NCBI GenBank assembly: GCA_023134955.1
Contig: JAGLUC010000151.1
Coordinates: forward strand, 1-5,722
Source of the DNA: Methylococcales bacterium
Lineage (GTDB): Bacteria; Pseudomonadota; Gammaproteobacteria; Methylococcales; Methylomonadaceae
Length of the DNA: 5,722 nucleotides
Reading direction: 5' to 3'
Each line of letters opens with the position of its first letter. Within the stretch, counting starts at the first letter, position 1. A model generated the notes under the pieces. That model worked only from the letters and a program-made list of their open reading frames with translations, had not been told where the DNA came from and did not search any database. Positions 4,952 through 5,722 of the stretch are shown in pieces. The position numbers and the translations under genes are program-made.

Positions 4952-5722
4952 CTAGCCTCTAGGGATTTGTAATACTTGCCCTATTTTCAATTGATTACTT
5001 GCCAAGGCATTTGCTGATTTAATCGACTTCATGCTAATGCCATATTGCTGTGCAATACCAGACAAGGTCTCTCCACTTGAAATAACATGTCTGTTTCTGG
5101 TATTCAAAGCAAGGTAGGTATCAGCTGGCGCATGTTGATTAAAATAACCCACCACTCCTTTATATATAGCATTAGCCATTTTTTGCTGATGTTTTTTACT
5201 TTTTAGTTTCTTTTCTTCTTTGGGATTAGAAATAAATGCTGTTTCAACCAAAATAGAAGGAATATCCGGAGATTTTAAAACCATAAACCCTGCTTTTTGT
5301 ACATTATTTTTATGCAAATGACCAATGGTTTTAAAATTGCTTAATATTTTCCCAGCGACATCACGACTGGCTTCTTTAGTGGCTGTTTGTGACAAATCCA
5401 TTAATACAGTTGCTAACATATCTTCTTTATCAGCTAATGAAACACCACCCACCAAATCAGCCGAATTTTCATGTTTAGCAAGCCATCTAGCTGCTTCACT
5501 GGATGCGCCTCGATTGGATAAAGTAAACACTGAAGCACCTCTAACTCTGGAGTTTTTAAAGGCATCTGCATGGATTGATATAAACAAGTCAGCTTTAGCT
5601 TTACGGGCAATTTTCATACGTTTTCTTAGGTTGATATAGTAATCACCTTTACGTACCATTACTGCCTTCATACCCTTTTTTTTATTAATAAGAGTCGCAA
5701 GTTTTGTCGCAATAGCAAAAAC
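4952..5722 (-). CDS. amiB: N-acetylmuramoyl-L-alanine amidase (AmiB/AmiC type) with C-terminal LysM; 5' part off the window
   Basis: A periplasmic zinc amidase that removes stem peptides from peptidoglycan to split the septum during cell division. The frame is open to the right edge, adding 17 codons (VFAIATKLATLINKKKG) upstream of the internal ATG at 5671, so that ATG is not the start; 256 residues are visible. The zinc-binding histidine lies in SIHAD (visible residue 51) and the catalytic glutamate in LVETAFISN (residue 160). The first zinc ligands lie upstream, outside the window. Between them, HENSADLVGGVSLADKED and the DLSQTAT helix match the segment that blocks the active site in AmiB/AmiC until EnvC or NlpD activators bind. 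A LysM domain for glycan binding follows at about residues 211-254 and the protein ends in VLQIPRG, a normal family ending. The LysM position favours AmiB over AmiC. mutL, the usual next gene, is absent. Confidence 0.95.
   Translation of the reverse strand, partial: VFAIATKLATLINKKKGMKAVMVRKGDYYINLRKRMKIARKAKADLFISIHADAFKNSRVRGASVFTLSNRGASSEAARWLAKHENSADLVGGVSLADKEDMLATVLMDLSQTATKEASRDVAGKILSNFKTIGHLHKNNVQKAGFMVLKSPDIPSILVETAFISNPKEEKKLKSKKHQQKMANAIYKGVVGYFNQHAPADTYLALNTRNRHVISSGETLSGIAQQYGISMKSIKSANALASNQLKIGQVLQIPRG

Noticed and set aside
4694..4972. Plus-strand open frames of 92 and 68 codons in the intergenic region
   Set aside because: No ribosome-binding site or recognisable domain; they overlap each other, the hairpin element and the repeats, and the longer one overlaps the amidase 3' end on the opposite strand.

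Overview
The window looks like a low-GC gammaproteobacterial chromosome. The evidence is a gammaproteobacterial-type tmRNA (tag ANDENYSVALAA) and an AmiB/AmiC-type cell-division amidase with its inhibitory segment and a C-terminal LysM domain. I cannot name a genus.

Layout, left to right. At the left edge (1-34, minus strand) are the first 11 codons of what looks like a P4-type tyrosine integrase. Behind it is about 100 bp packed with inverted and direct repeats, then a terminator hairpin (about 121-160), then the tmRNA gene ssrA on the minus strand (189-616). An integrase immediately beyond the ssrA 3' end is the classic arrangement for an integrated element. The window therefore probably shows one end of a genomic island whose body lies off the left edge, while everything right of ssrA is probably the host side.

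Upstream of ssrA, on the same strand, is a two-gene operon (2235-3974 and 659-2254) encoding two diverged, paralogous dynamin-like or YfjP-like GTPases. Their reading frames overlap by 20 bp. Both carry a P-loop and the same unusual switch II motif, PDFDS, in place of the usual DxxG. Both also have hydrophobic C-terminal segments that suggest membrane association. They are probable partners; their function is unknown.

A divergent promoter region (about 3975-4138) separates the operon from a small lipoprotein gene on the plus strand (4139-4564). About 390 bp without a convincing gene follows (4565-4951). It contains a long imperfect hairpin whose two mismatches are both G-U pairs in plus-strand RNA, and a pair of short CATCC-centred hairpins in a degenerate ~34 bp repeat. 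The right end (4952-5722, minus strand) is the C-terminal part of an N-acetylmuramoyl-L-alanine amidase that runs off the window. The mutL gene that usually follows amiB is not present.

The best candidates for something little described are the paired PDFDS GTPases, and after them the structured intergenic element at 4658-4736.
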